A DNA stretch of 64,000 bases, from positions 2,108,001 to 2,172,000 of the forward strand of contig NZ_CP074572.1 in NCBI RefSeq assembly GCF_018394335.1, read 5' to 3'. The DNA is from Shewanella dokdonensis. Lineage in GTDB: Bacteria; Pseudomonadota; Gammaproteobacteria; Enterobacterales; Shewanellaceae. Of this stretch, positions 45,886-56,789 are shown one piece after another. The notes under the pieces are model-generated. The model was not told where the DNA came from. It ran no database searches and saw only the letters and a program-made list of their open reading frames with translations. Numbering within the stretch: the stretch's first letter is position 1; every line of letters begins with the position of its first letter. Made by a program: the position numbers and the translations under genes.

Positions 45886-45909
45886 GGGGCGCTCAGGCGC
45901 CCCTTTGTT
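45886..45909 (+). terminator. Internal hairpin between argG and argH
   Basis: GGGGCGC (45886-45892) pairs with GCGCCCC (45897-45903) around a 4-base loop, followed by TTTGTTT. It resembles a weak terminator inside the arg operon and could lower argH expression relative to argG. Confidence 0.55.
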
Positions 45910-45933
45910 TATCAGCAACAGAGGAATTTCAAC

Positions 45934-47298
45934 ATGGCATTATGGGGCGGCCGTTTCAGTGGCCCGAGCAGCGAACTTTTCCAACTCTTCAACGACTCAT
46001 TGCCGGTAGATTATCGTCTGGTAGAACAGGACATTCAGGGCTCAGTCGCTTGGGCGGCAGCCATTGCCAAAGCTGGCGTGTTGACTGAGGCGGAACTGGC
46101 GTCATTGCAACAAGCACTACAGGAATTGCTCGTTGAAGTAAAAGATCAGCCACAGCTGATCCTGAGTTCCGGCGCTGAAGATATTCACAGCTTTGTGGAA
46201 CAAAAGCTGATCGAAAAAGTGGGCGATCTCGGCAAAAAACTACATACCGGACGTTCCCGCAATGATCAGGTCGCCACTGATCTCAAACTGTGGTGTAAAG
46301 AAGAAGGTGAGCATTTACTTACCTTACTGGTACAGTTAAAACAGGCCATGCTGGCGCTTGCTGAGCGCGAGCTGGATGCGGTGATGCCAGGATACACCCA
46401 CCTGCAACGGGCGCAGCCGATCACTATGGGGCATTGGGCCTTGGCCTATGTGGAGATGTTTGAGCGTGACCTCAGCCGCTTGCAAGATACCATGACTCGC
46501 CTTAACACTTGCCCATTAGGCAGTGGTGCACTGGCTGGCACAGCTTACCCGGTTGACCGTAAAGCCTTGGCGCTAAGCTTGGGGTTTGCTGCCCCGACAC
46601 TGAACAGTCTCGACAGCGTCTCTGATCGTGACCATGTGGTGGAGCTGTGCAGTGATGCCGCTATCAGCATGATGCACCTTAGCCGGATGGCGGAAGATAT
46701 GATTTTCTTCAATTCCGGCGAAGCAAATTTCATTGAGTTGGCTGATAACGTCACCTCGGGTTCGTCCTTGATGCCGCAGAAGAAAAACCCGGATGCACTG
46801 GAGTTGATCCGCGGTAAAACCGGCCGGGTGTATGGTTCTTTGACCGGTATTCTGACCACTATGAAAGCGTTACCGCTGGCATACAATAAAGACATGCAGG
46901 AAGACAAAGAAGGCTTGTTCGACGTGATGGACAGCTGGAGTTTGTGTCTGAAGATGGCAGCCTTGGTGCTGGAAGGTGTAAAAGTAAACCGTAATCGTGC
47001 TTTGCAGGCCGCCCAGCAGGGCTACGCTAATGCCACCGAATTGGCCGATTACTTGGTCTCTAAAGGCATGCCATTCCGTGAAGCACACCATGTGGTGGGG
47101 GAAGTGGTGTTAAAAGCGATTGCCGAAGGTAAACCGATAGAACAGTTGCCGTTGGCGACTTTACAGTCCTATGCCGCAGTAATTGCCGAAGATGTTTATC
47201 CCAATCTCACCATTGAAGCGTGTCTCGATAAACGGAATGTACTTGGCGGTACTGCCGTAGCGCAGATCCAGGCCGCATTGGCTGCCAAGAAATACTAA
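45934..47298 (+). CDS. argH: Argininosuccinate lyase
   Basis: This 454-residue enzyme starts at ATG 45934 ([10 protein letters not shown]), after GAGGA. The fumarase-superfamily signature [12 protein letters not shown] is present. It cleaves argininosuccinate to arginine and fumarate. It ends at normal length with no C-terminal acetyltransferase (argA) fusion of the kind seen in some marine relatives. An open frame extending upstream into argG is an artefact. A strong terminator follows. Confidence 0.96.
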   Translation: MALWGGRFSGPSSELFQLFNDSLPVDYRLVEQDIQGSVAWAAAIAKAGVLTEAELASLQQALQELLVEVKDQPQLILSSGAEDIHSFVEQKLIEKVGDLGKKLHTGRSRNDQVATDLKLWCKEEGEHLLTLLVQLKQAMLALAERELDAVMPGYTHLQRAQPITMGHWALAYVEMFERDLSRLQDTMTRLNTCPLGSGALAGTAYPVDRKALALSLGFAAPTLNSLDSVSDRDHVVELCSDAAISMMHLSRMAEDMIFFNSGEANFIELADNVTSGSSLMPQKKNPDALELIRGKTGRVYGSLTGILTTMKALPLAYNKDMQEDKEGLFDVMDSWSLCLKMAALVLEGVKVNRNRALQAAQQGYANATELADYLVSKGMPFREAHHVVGEVVLKAIAEGKPIEQLPLATLQSYAAVIAEDVYPNLTIEACLDKRNVLGGTAVAQIQAALAAKKY

Positions 47299-47312
47299 TC
47301 AGTCAGCGCCAT

Positions 47313-47342
47313 AAAAAACGCGCCTTTTCGGCGCGTTTTTTA
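47313..47342. terminator. Bidirectional terminator between argH and mrcA
   Basis: AAAAAACGCGCC (47313-47324) pairs with GGCGCGTTTTTT (47330-47341) around TTTTC. It has T-rich arms on both strands and serves the convergent argH and mrcA. Confidence 0.88.
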
Positions 47343-47361
47343 TGGGCGGTTACTCGAAAAA

Positions 47362-49932
47362 TTAATGAAACAGTTCTTCTGACGATTTGCCTGAGTCGAG
47401 GAAGATATTGCCATCTTCCGTACTGTCATTGGCATATTCTTTAGGCTCAGTTCCTTGAATAAAGTATTCAAAGTCACTGGTGTAGTCATTTTTGCGGGAT
47501 AACTTGCCGGTCGCCAGATCAATACGCACGGAAACAATCCCTGGCGGCGGGGTTATGGAAATCTCTGGGGTGCCCTCTAACGCATCGTGCATAAACTCAT
47601 TCCAAGCGGGGCCAGCGGTTTTGGCACCGGATTCGGCACCAGAGATCTGATCTTTGGCACCGTTTGGATTCCAGGCCACACGCCCTAATTGGCGGCTGTG
47701 GTCATCAAATCCAACCCAGGCAGTGGTCACCAGACTAGGATTAAAACCGCTGAACCAAGTATCGCGCGATTCATTGGTTGTCCCGGTCTTACCCGCAATA
47801 TCATGGCGTTTGATGACGCGTGCGGCCCGCCAAGCAGTACCATTCCAGCCAGTACCATGATTCCAGTCACCGCCACCCCAGATCACGCTCTTGAGCGCAT
47901 CGGTGATCAAAAATGCGATCTGTTTCGATATCACGCGTTTAGCATGCCGTGCCTGAGGATTGTCACAAGTGTAAGGCAAATTATTAGCGCTATTGGTGAC
48001 GGGCACAGGATTGTCCGCCGCTTGTTCCAGCGTGGTGACTGTGGCTGCGGCAGGTGCCGCAGCTAAACTTTCGGGCTCAATTGTTGATACTGGTGTATCA
48101 CAGGCTAGAGTGGGTTCGGCATGTTCTATGGTCTTACCGTAAGCATCTTCTACCTTGTCGATAAAATAAGGTTCCAGCAGTAATCCGCCGTTAGCAAAGC
48201 TAGAAAAGGCAGTCACCACTTGCAAAGGTGTGACAGACGGTGAACCCAGCGCCAGCGACTCATTACGGTTCAGATCACTTGGATCAAAACCAAACTGGCT
48301 CAGTTTATCGACAGCCGCATCCAATCCAATATAACGCAATGTTCTTACTGCCATCACGTTCACCGACTGTGCTAATCCCACACGCAGCCGGGTTGGACCA
48401 CCATAGACATCAGGTGAATTTTTCGGGCGCCAAGCGATGCCCTGACTCAAGTCGGGTTTATTTATGGGCGCATTATTGATCAGTGTTGCTAGTGTGTAGC
48501 CTCTCTCCAGTGCGGTCGCATAAAGGAATGGCTTGATATTGGAGCCAAGCTGGCGTTTGGCTTGTACCACTCGATTATACTGGCTCTGGGTGAAACTAAA
48601 GCCGCCAACCAAAGTGCGGATTGCACCGTTATGTGGATCCAACGACACCATGGCACTGGCAACCTGCGGCACTTGTGACAATTGCCAGCCATCGGCCATC
48701 GGTCTGACCCAAATCTGTTCCCCAACTTTTACTACGTCAGCAGCGGATTTTGGTGAGGCGCCTTGACGGCGATCACTGATAAAGCTGCGGGCCCAATTTA
48801 GTCCTTGCCATGGAATAGTGACGGTATGGCCATTGGTCAGCAACACATCCGCCTGTTTATCCTCAACGCTGACAACCGCAGCCGGTTGCAATTCTTGTAC
48901 AGGTTCAGTTTTTCTCAGGGTTTCCAGCAGTTCGTTCTGTGGCGGTGGTGTATTCGTCCACAATACGGCTACGGGGCCGCGATAACCATGCCGTTCATCA
49001 TAGGCATAAACATTGTTGCGCAGCGCTTTCTGGGCTTTTTGCTGTAAATCAGAATTGATGGTGGTATAGACGTTATAGCCGCCGGTATAGGCTTCTTCTT
49101 CACCGTATTTCTGCACCATATAATCACGCGCCATCTCCGAAACATAGGGTGCATATAGATCGATTTCTGCGCCGTGATACTTGGCGGTAATGGGTGCTGC
49201 CGCAGCGGTCTGGTATTCGTTTTGACTGATGTAACCCACATCCAGCATACGTCTGAGTACCACATTACGCCGTGCCATCGCTCTTTCTGGCGAGGTGATA
49301 GGGTTTACGGTGGACGGTGCCTTGGGGAGTCCGGCAATCACGGCCATCTCTGCCAGCGTTAGATCTTGTACATCTTTGCCGTAATACACCTGTGCCGCTG
49401 CGCCCACGCCATAAGCGCGCTGACCGAGATAGATGCGATTAACATAGAGTTCGAGAATTTCATCTTTGGTCAAGAGTTGCTCTATGTGAAGCGCAATAAA
49501 TATTTCTTTGATTTTTCGAATAAATTTCTTGTCTCGGGTCAGGAAGAAGTTCCGTGCCACCTGCATGGTGATGGTACTGGCTCCCTGGCGTTTCTGGCCG
49601 GTTGTGATCATCACCAATGCCGCCCGTAGCACCCCGACCGGATCAACACCATTGTGTTCGTAAAACCGGGAATCTTCCGTAGCAATAAACGCCTGCAATA
49701 ACGGTTTAGGTACATCGTTTAGCTGTAATGGGATCCGGCGCTTTTCGCCGAATTGTGAAATAAGTTTGCCATCACTGGAATATATCTTCAGTGGTGTTTG
49801 CAATTTTACGGTTTTTAGGGTGGCAACGTCAGGAAGATCTGGCAAAACGTAAAAATAAGCGCCAGCAATTGCGATGATTCCCAATAGCGCGAGACTAAAA
49901 ACAGCAATGAGTATACGTTTTAACCACTTCAC
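47362..49932 (-). CDS. mrcA: Penicillin-binding protein 1A (glycosyltransferase/transpeptidase)
   Basis: This 856-residue class A penicillin-binding protein has a membrane anchor at about 5-28. The GT51 glycosyltransferase domain carries the catalytic Glu86 in ATEDSRFYEHNG and GASTITMQVARNFF. The transpeptidase domain has the SNIK tetrad (LGSNIKPFLY), SVN, and KTGTTNESRD. It polymerises and crosslinks peptidoglycan. LpoA, its usual outer-membrane activator, is partly visible at the end of the window. It is divergent from pilM, as in many gammaproteobacteria. It is intact. Confidence 0.96.
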   Translation of the reverse strand: MKWLKRILIAVFSLALLGIIAIAGAYFYVLPDLPDVATLKTVKLQTPLKIYSSDGKLISQFGEKRRIPLQLNDVPKPLLQAFIATEDSRFYEHNGVDPVGVLRAALVMITTGQKRQGASTITMQVARNFFLTRDKKFIRKIKEIFIALHIEQLLTKDEILELYVNRIYLGQRAYGVGAAAQVYYGKDVQDLTLAEMAVIAGLPKAPSTVNPITSPERAMARRNVVLRRMLDVGYISQNEYQTAAAAPITAKYHGAEIDLYAPYVSEMARDYMVQKYGEEEAYTGGYNVYTTINSDLQQKAQKALRNNVYAYDERHGYRGPVAVLWTNTPPPQNELLETLRKTEPVQELQPAAVVSVEDKQADVLLTNGHTVTIPWQGLNWARSFISDRRQGASPKSAADVVKVGEQIWVRPMADGWQLSQVPQVASAMVSLDPHNGAIRTLVGGFSFTQSQYNRVVQAKRQLGSNIKPFLYATALERGYTLATLINNAPINKPDLSQGIAWRPKNSPDVYGGPTRLRVGLAQSVNVMAVRTLRYIGLDAAVDKLSQFGFDPSDLNRNESLALGSPSVTPLQVVTAFSSFANGGLLLEPYFIDKVEDAYGKTIEHAEPTLACDTPVSTIEPESLAAAPAAATVTTLEQAADNPVPVTNSANNLPYTCDNPQARHAKRVISKQIAFLITDALKSVIWGGGDWNHGTGWNGTAWRAARVIKRHDIAGKTGTTNESRDTWFSGFNPSLVTTAWVGFDDHSRQLGRVAWNPNGAKDQISGAESGAKTAGPAWNEFMHDALEGTPEISITPPPGIVSVRIDLATGKLSRKNDYTSDFEYFIQGTEPKEYANDSTEDGNIFLDSGKSSEELFH

Positions 49933-50115
49933 CGGATTATTCCATAACCTGTTGAGGGTTCAATAGTATATAAGGCGCAACGGCTGGGGTGAAGTGAATT
50001 GCAATTATTAAAAATAAACTGTGCAAAAATGTTAATAGAATATTATATAAAGATCACAACTAAACTATGATTGTGCTACGCTTTGGTTCAACAATAACAA
50101 TAAGGCTCTGGGACA

Positions 50116-51195
50116 ATGCTTTCTAATCTATGGAAGCGTCAAGCCCCTCAAATGGTCGGGATCGACATCGGCTCGCACGAGGTCAAGGCCGTTTTGCTGG
50201 GTAAGACTGCTGATGGTTATAGAATACAGGCTTACGCGGTGGTTCCCGTGAAAAAGGGCGCTGTTAGCGACCATGATATCAGGGACGCAGAAGCCGTTAT
50301 TGAATCATTACGGCAACTCCGTCGCCAACTGCCAAAATCCAGTAAATTTGCGGCGGTGGCCGTTTCCGGGTCAGCGGTGATGACCAAAGTGATATACATG
50401 GATGCGGCACTGACAGAAGCCGAAATGGAAGCCCAGATCGAGATTGAAGCCGACAATCTTATCCCTTATTCCCTTGATGAAGTCTCCATCGATTTCGAAA
50501 CATTAAATGTTAACAAAGCTGACCCATCCAAAGTGGATGTGTTGCTGAGTGCCTGCCGTACTGAAAATATCGATTCCCGGGTAGATGTGCTAGATGCGGT
50601 AGATCTAGAAGCTAAAGTAGTTGATGTTGAAGGCTACGCGCTGGGGCGGGCTTATGAACTTATTGCTGGTCAATTACCGGCAGATATCGCTAAAGGCGTA
50701 GTGGTGCTGGTGGATATTGGTGCCAATATGACCACGTTTGCGGTGGTGGAGCACGGAGAAACTACCTTTATCCGCGAACAGGCTTTTGGCGGTGAAATCT
50801 TTACTCAATCAATCCTTTCTTTTTATGGCATGCCATATGAACAAGCGGAGAAAGCCAAAGTAGAAGGCGATCTACCGCGCAACTATATGTTTGAAGTGCT
50901 TTCTCCATTCCAGAATCAGTTGCTACAGCAGATCAAGCGCACATTGCAGATCTACTGCACTTCTAGCGGTAAAGATAAAGTTGACCAACTGGTGTTGTGT
51001 GGCGGCACTTCCAAGCTACAGGGCATGGCTAATCTGTTAACCAATGAACTGGGCGTGCCAACGCTCATTGCTGACCCTTTCAAAGGTGCGTTGCGGGCAG
51101 ATGACAGTGTGCAGAAACAACTACAGCCCAATATCAGCAAATATATGATTGCTTGCGGTCTCGCATTAAGGAGTTATGGGCAATGGCGAACATAA
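50116..51195 (+). CDS. pilM: Type IV pilus assembly protein PilM
   Basis: This 359-residue actin-like ATPase fold protein of the inner face of the membrane has DIGSHEVKAVLL (phosphate 1), LVDIGANMTTFAV (phosphate 2) and LCGGTSKLQG (adenosine). It binds the N-terminal tail of PilN and links the pilus alignment complex to the cytoplasm. It is first in pilMNOPQ and divergent from mrcA. Its last codons overlap the pilN start by 13 bases. Confidence 0.93.
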   Translation: MLSNLWKRQAPQMVGIDIGSHEVKAVLLGKTADGYRIQAYAVVPVKKGAVSDHDIRDAEAVIESLRQLRRQLPKSSKFAAVAVSGSAVMTKVIYMDAALTEAEMEAQIEIEADNLIPYSLDEVSIDFETLNVNKADPSKVDVLLSACRTENIDSRVDVLDAVDLEAKVVDVEGYALGRAYELIAGQLPADIAKGVVVLVDIGANMTTFAVVEHGETTFIREQAFGGEIFTQSILSFYGMPYEQAEKAKVEGDLPRNYMFEVLSPFQNQLLQQIKRTLQIYCTSSGKDKVDQLVLCGGTSKLQGMANLLTNELGVPTLIADPFKGALRADDSVQKQLQPNISKYMIACGLALRSYGQWRT

Positions 51196-51769
51196 ACCTG
51201 CTGCCCTGGCGTGATGAAGCGAGGGAAAAACAGAAGCGAGATTATATTGGCATTTTGGCCGCGGTCTTTATTGGGGCCGCCATATTGGTGTATCTGGCAT
51301 TACAGTTTATTGGCCTGATGACGGATGATCAGCGTGGACGTAATGCTTACCTGCAACATGAAATTCAGCAGCTCGATAAGCAGATTGCTGAGATCAATAA
51401 GATTAAACAACGTAAAACCGATATTGAAAAACGTACCGAGATCATCCTGGATTTGCAGCAATCGCGTAACCTGCCAACGCATATTTTGGATGAACTCGTG
51501 CGGGTCATTCCTCCTGGTATATATCTGTCCAGTGTTGAGAAAAAGGCAGCATTATCTGGATTGAAGGCCGCAGTGAATCCAATAACAATGTGGCCAACAT
51601 GATGCGCAAGATAAAAGCGTCAGAATGGCTGCAAGATCCAACCATGCAATCTATCGTCTCTCAAAAAGATGATATTAGAGCGTTACAACGATTTAGCCTC
51701 AAAGTCACCATTAAAGGTGAAACGCCAGCAACTACAACCCAGACGGCTAGTGGGAGAACGGCTAAATGA
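51183..51769 (+). CDS. pilN: Type IV pilus assembly protein PilN, frameshifted in a G-run
   Basis: It starts at ATG 51183 with the PilM-binding motif MANINLLPWRDE. One transmembrane helix (about 23-44) is followed by a coiled coil with repeated Lys/Glu/Ile. The frame breaks at 51545-51546. An extra G gives VEKKGSIIWIEGRSESNNNVANM, restoring the C-terminal domain and a stop at 51767-51769, about 195 residues. PilN and PilO form the inner-membrane heterodimer. The restored stop overlaps the pilO ATG, which supports the correction. Confidence 0.92.
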
Positions 51770-52392
51770 AATTTGATTTCAGTCAGTTCAATGACCTAGA
51801 CATGGAAAATATCGGTGGCTGGCCGGCACAGGTAAAGGCGGTTTTTGCCGTTATCTTAGCCATTCTGGTATTTGTTGCCGGTTATTTCCTGTTTGTTTCG
51901 GATGCCATCGACGCCTACAAGGTTGAACAGGGTAAAGAGCAACAGCTCCGTGAAGACTTTCGTGCTAAGTACCAGTTAGCCGCTAACCTTGAACTATATC
52001 GGGAACAGTTAAAACAGATGGAAGCTCAGTTTGCTGAGCTGCTGAAGATGCTGCCTTCGCAAAATGAGATGCCGGGGTTGTTGGATGACCTGACCTTTGT
52101 CGCCACCGACTCAGGACTACGGATCAGTAGCATCGACTGGGATGCTGAGATTCAGCGCGATTTTTACATCGAATATCCCATCCGCATGGCCGTGACCGGT
52201 GACTATCACCAGATGGGGCACATGGTCAGCGGTGTTGCCAAGTTGCCTCGCATTGTCAGTCTGCATGATTTTGTGATCAAGCGTGAGACTGACGGCAATC
52301 TGTCAATGGAAGTGCTTGCCAAGACTTATCGCTTTAAAGAAGGCGCTGAAGTGCCGGCAAATAATGCCAAGGCTAAGGGGAAGAGCAAATGA
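51766..52392 (+). CDS. pilO: Type IV pilus assembly protein PilO
   Basis: This 208-residue protein has one helix at about 25-48 (VKAVFAVILAILVFVAGYFLF region), a coiled coil, and a periplasmic ferredoxin-like domain (LPSQNEMPGLLDDLT, GDYHQMGHMVSGVAKLPRIV). It pairs with PilN. It ends with a Lys-rich tail. It overlaps pilN and pilP by 4 bases. It is intact. Confidence 0.94.
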   Translation: MKFDFSQFNDLDMENIGGWPAQVKAVFAVILAILVFVAGYFLFVSDAIDAYKVEQGKEQQLREDFRAKYQLAANLELYREQLKQMEAQFAELLKMLPSQNEMPGLLDDLTFVATDSGLRISSIDWDAEIQRDFYIEYPIRMAVTGDYHQMGHMVSGVAKLPRIVSLHDFVIKRETDGNLSMEVLAKTYRFKEGAEVPANNAKAKGKSK

Positions 52393-52904
52393 GATGGATA
52401 TTGCCCCTGATGCTAACAATGCTACTGGCCGGCTGTATTGGTGACCGTGCCGATCTACAACAGTTTGTTGCTAGCGTGAAACAAAATCATGTAGCTCGTA
52501 TTCCTCCTTTGAAGGAACCACCTAAATTTGAGCATTTTCAGTATGATGCTGACTTGTTGCGGAGTCCTTTTGTGCCGCCATCTCGGGAGTTGACTGCCGA
52601 AGCGGTAGATACGACGAAAGACTGCCGTCATCCAGACCTCGATCGGCGCAAAGAGCGGCTGGAAACATACGCGCTGGATAACCTGAAAATGCGCGGCACG
52701 CTCAGTGACGGTGGCGTTATCTGGGCATTGATTGAAACGACTGACAGTAATGTCTATCGGCTTGGCGTTGGCAATTATCTGGGACTTTTCAGTGGTCACA
52801 TTACCAAAATTACGCCTAGTCGTATTGAGCTTACAGAATTGATTCCGGACGGCTCCGGTTGTTGGACCGAACGCAGCAGCAGTCTGGATTTGACCGGCGA
52901 ATAA
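52389..52904 (+). CDS. pilP: Type IV pilus assembly lipoprotein PilP
   Basis: This 171-residue protein has a lipoprotein signal (MRWILPLMLTMLLAGC, Cys16). A disordered N-terminal region is followed by a beta-sandwich domain (LKMRGTLSDGGVIWALIE, VGNYLGLFSGHITKI). PilP links the inner-membrane PilNO complex to the PilQ secretin. It is intact and overlaps the pilO stop. Confidence 0.94.
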   Translation: MRWILPLMLTMLLAGCIGDRADLQQFVASVKQNHVARIPPLKEPPKFEHFQYDADLLRSPFVPPSRELTAEAVDTTKDCRHPDLDRRKERLETYALDNLKMRGTLSDGGVIWALIETTDSNVYRLGVGNYLGLFSGHITKITPSRIELTELIPDGSGCWTERSSSLDLTGE

Positions 52905-52924
52905 TAAGCAAAGGAAGAGAAATA

Positions 52925-54973
52925 ATGAGATTTTCTTTGGTGCAAAAAATCCATGAAACGGCAGGCAACTGGTGGCAAGTTGCATTGGGCTGCGTGTTGA
53001 TGGTGAGTCTTGTTCCTTGTGCTTTGGCTGCGAACAAACTTGTCGATGTGAAATATCACACCATCATAGATCATCAATTGGAACTAGAGCTGGTATTTGA
53101 TGGCCCGGTCTCTGAACCGGAAATCAAACTCAGCGCCGATCCTGCTGCTATCAAACTTAATTTCCATGACGCAGTATCATCACTGCAACAAGCGGTAATT
53201 CCCATCAAGCAGGTTGGGGTTGAGCAATTGGCCACTGAGCAACAACCTGAGCTGCTACAGGTTGCGTTGCAACTTGATAAGATCCGCCCCTATCAGGGGA
53301 AAGTCATCGGCAGTACTTATCGGCTGACCATTAATGATGAAACCATGACTGCAGCCGACAAAGCGGCCAGTCCCTTTGTCAATAAAATCAAAAACATCGA
53401 TTTTCATCGTGCAGGGGATAAAGGTGGCGAGCTGTTGGTGCAACTGGGCAACTCTGCCGTGGCTGCGGATGTAAAACAGGTCGGCGCCAAACTGGAAGTA
53501 AAATTTTATAACACCGATATCCCGGATGACATGCTGTATGTGATGGATGTGCAGGATTTTTCCACGCCGGTGCGCAGTTTTGAGACCTTCCGCGATGACT
53601 TAACTACCCGCTTTCTGATCGATATTAAGGGACCGTATAAATACGATTATAAACAGGAGGGTAACCTGTTCATGCTGACCATGAGTGAGGATGAAAAAAC
53701 TACCGTTGTGGAGCCTGAGAAAAATACACCGGGAAAAAGCTATCGTTAGATTTTCAGAATATTTCGGTGCGTACCGTGTTGCAGATCTTGGCAGATTACA
53801 ACCACTTCAACTTGGTAACCAGCGATACCGTGGAAGGCAGCATTACCCTGCGATTGGATAACGTCCCTTGGGATCAAGCGTTAGATTTGATTTTGAAAAC
53901 CAAAGGGTTAGATAAGCGCATTGAAGGTAATATTTTAATGGTGGCTCCCGCAGAAGAGATTGCCATTCGGGAAAGTCAGGATCTGAAAAATAAACAGGAA
54001 GTACAAAAACTGGCGCCTTTGTACTCTGAATATCTGCAGATCAATTATGCCAAAGCCACCGACGTTGCCAAATTGCTGAAAGGTGAAGGCACCAGTTTGC
54101 TGACAGAGCGAGGCTCAGTTGCCGTAGATGAGCGCACCAATACCTTGTTGGTGAAAGATACTGCCGAAACCCTAGAAAATGTGCACCGCCTGGTGGATGT
54201 GCTGGATATTCCGATTAAACAGGTGTTGATTGAATCGCGCATGGTGACTGTGAGTGATACTGTTGCACAGGACTTGGGGGTGCGTTGGGGTATTACCGAT
54301 CTGCAGGGGAATAAAGGAACCTCTGGCACATTGGAGGGGCTTCATCGTTGGTATCGGGTACTACGCCGTCTCTAGATGAACGTCTGAACGTGAACCTGCC
54401 CGCAGGTGCCAATAATGCGGCCAGTATTGCATTTAATGTGTCTAAACTGGCTGATGGCACAATTTTGGATTTAGAGCTGAGTGCGCTGGAACAGGAAAAT
54501 AAAGGTGAGATTATCGCCAGTCCACGGATTACCACCTCAAATCAAAAAGCGGCATATATTGAACAAGGGGTGGAAATACCTTATGTTGAATCGGCTTCTA
54601 GCGGTGCGGCAACGGTGCGTTTTAAAAAAGCTGTGTTATCGTTGCGGGTAACACCTCAGATTACGCCAGATAATAAAGTCATTCTGGATTTGGAGATCAC
54701 TCAAGACTCCAAGGGCGAGGTCGTGACAACACCTTTGGGTGAGGCCGTATCAATCAACACTCAGAAAGTGGGGACTCAAGTGTTGGTTAATAATGGGGAG
54801 ACTATTGTGTTGGGGGGATCTATCAACAGCAGTTGATCAACAGTGTCAATAAGGTGCCTGTTTTGGGCGATATCCCGGTGTTAGGGGCTTTATTTCGTAA
54901 CACTTCAGATTCCAATGAACGGCATGAGTTATTGATATTTGTAACCCCAAAAATAGTGACTGAAAATTTCTGA
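52925..54973 (+). CDS. pilQ: Type IV pilus outer-membrane secretin PilQ, three frameshifts
   Basis: The start ATG 52925 (MRFSLVQKIHE) follows GGAAGAG. The signal peptide ends about ALAANK. AMIN domain (peptidoglycan binding), then STN/secretin N domains (SVRTVLQILADYNHFNLV), then the secretin barrel with VPVLGDIPVLGALFR. Breaks: the A-run 53720-53724 (one extra A gives EKKYTGKKLSLDFQ), about 54329-54332 (one base gives GTxGGASSLVSGTTPS) and the G-run 54812-54817 (one extra G gives VLGGIYQQQLINSV). Restored length is about 683. Every correction recovers the expected family sequence. PilQ forms the pore for the pilus. Confidence 0.92.
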
Positions 54974-55182
54974 TATTGCAGTGACTGTCGGTAAAGCCAG
55001 TGCCAGTCATTGGCTTTACTTTCAAGAATTTTGGCTTTAATGGTGGGGTGAGCTTGCCTAACGCCGCCATTAGCTGAGATAATCCCCGGTCAAGTCTCAT
55101 TAGAGCAAGGTAAAAACATCCTGTCGGTTTGACCCTAAACCGGCTTTCGGCAAACTTTTCATAAGATTCAGACGTATAAGAA

Positions 55183-55698
55183 ATGGCTGAAAAACGTAAT
55201 ATATTTTTGGTAGGTCCCATGGGTGCGGGCAAAAGCACTATTGGCCGCCACTTAGCACAAATGCTGCACCTGGAATTCCACGATTCTGATCAGGAAATTG
55301 AAAGTCGCACCGGCGCAGATATTGCGTGGGTTTTTGACGTAGAAGGCGAAGAGGGGTTTCGCCGCCGTGAAGCTCAGGTCATCTCCGATTTAACTGAAAA
55401 ACAAGGTATTGTACTGGCAACAGGCGGTGGCTCGGTTCAGAGCAAAGACATCCGTAACTACCTCTCTGCCAGAGGTATTGTGGTTTATCTTGAAACAACC
55501 ATCGACAAACAAGTGGCGCGAACTCAACGTGATAAACGCCGACCTTTGTTACAAGTGGATAATCCACGTGAAGTTCTGGAAGAGTTAGCAGAGCTGCGTA
55601 ATCCACTTTACGAAGAAATTGCGGATATCGTCGTGAAAACCGATGAACAGAGCGCCAAAGTTGTCGCTAATCAGATCATCGAACAGTTAGGTTTTTAA
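55183..55698 (+). CDS. aroK: Shikimate kinase I
   Basis: This 171-residue kinase has P-loop [12 protein letters not shown], substrate site [12 protein letters not shown] and ATGGGSVQ. It phosphorylates shikimate in aromatic amino acid synthesis. It sits 4 bases before aroB in the classic aroK-aroB-damX-dam cluster. The 209 bases from pilQ carry no gene and probably hold its promoter. It is intact. Confidence 0.96.
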   Translation: MAEKRNIFLVGPMGAGKSTIGRHLAQMLHLEFHDSDQEIESRTGADIAWVFDVEGEEGFRRREAQVISDLTEKQGIVLATGGGSVQSKDIRNYLSARGIVVYLETTIDKQVARTQRDKRRPLLQVDNPREVLEELAELRNPLYEEIADIVVKTDEQSAKVVANQIIEQLGF

Positions 55699-55702
55699 GC
55701 TA

Positions 55703-56784
55703 ATGAAGCAACAGATCCAGGTGGAGTTGGGCCAACGTAGTTACCCTATTTATATCGGCCAGGATCTGTTACTGCAGGCTGACAAACTGCTGCCAATATT
55801 GGCAGGAAAAACCCTCTGTATTGTCACTAATGACACGGTTGGTCCCCTGTATTTACAACAGGTGACCAACGTATTGGCAGCTAGCGCCAAACAGATCCAT
55901 GCGGTAGAGCTTCCTGACGGCGAACAGTTCAAAACCCTGACACATCTGGAGCATATTTTTACTGCATTATTGCAGCATAACTGTGGGCGGGATGTTGTCA
56001 TTGTCGCGCTTGGTGGTGGAGTGATTGGTGATATGGCCGGATTTGCGGCGGCCAGTTACCAACGCGGTGTTGCATTTGTACAGTTACCCACTACGCTGCT
56101 GGCTCAAGTAGACTCTTCTGTGGGGGCAAAACGGCGGTCAATCATGCGCTGGGCAAGAATATGATTGGTGCGTTCTACCAGCCCAAAGCGGTTCTGATAG
56201 ATACCAATTGCTTAAGAACATTGCCTGCCCGTGAATTTGCCGCAGGAATGGCAGAAGTGATCAAGTATGGCATCATCTGGGATGCTGAGTTTTTTACTTG
56301 GCTTGAACAGCATGTTGATGAATTAAAAGCATTAGCCCCGGAAGCCCTGTCGTATGCCATTCGCCGCTGTTGTGAGATAAAAGCCGCAGTTGTGGCCGAA
56401 GATGAAACCGAGCATGGGGTCAGAGCCTTGCTCAATTTAGGACATACCTTTGGGCATGCGATTGAGGCAGAAATGGGCTATGGCAATTGGCTGCATGGGG
56501 AAGCTGTAGCCGCTGGCACAGTCCTTGCTGCTGAAACTGCAAATGCTATGGGATTGCTGGATGAGTCAATTGTTTGTCGCATCCGCCAACTGCTGGCTAC
56601 TTTCGAGTTGCCGGTTAAGGCGCCGCAATCTATGGGATTTGGTGGTTTTATCAAACATATGCGGCGAGATAAGAAAGTCCTGGCTGGTCAGATCCGCCTG
56701 GTATTGCCTACTGCATTAGGGCGTGCCGGTGTTTTTGCCGATGTCAGTGACGCACTGCTGGAGCAGGTTATCCGCCAACATTAA
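55703..56784 (+). CDS. aroB: 3-dehydroquinate synthase, frameshifted in a G-run
   Basis: This NAD-dependent enzyme makes 3-dehydroquinate from DAHP. The N-terminal half ends at the run 56122-56126. One extra G restores [21 protein letters not shown], which is strictly conserved in the family. After it come the metal-site residues, including [12 protein letters not shown]. Restored length is about 360 (E. coli 362). A separate open frame beginning at 56161 is only the second half. Confidence 0.94.
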
Positions 56785-56789
56785 TCACT

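Noticed and set aside
45766..45933. Longer argH start within argG
   Set aside because: The extra 56 residues read through the argG end and a hairpin; [10 protein letters not shown] at 45934 is the conserved ArgH start and has its own ribosome binding site.
52859..52924. Upstream start for pilQ (MLDRTQQQSG)
   Set aside because: It would place 22 residues before the signal peptide and overlap pilP. The ATG at 52925 has a Shine-Dalgarno and begins the signal sequence.
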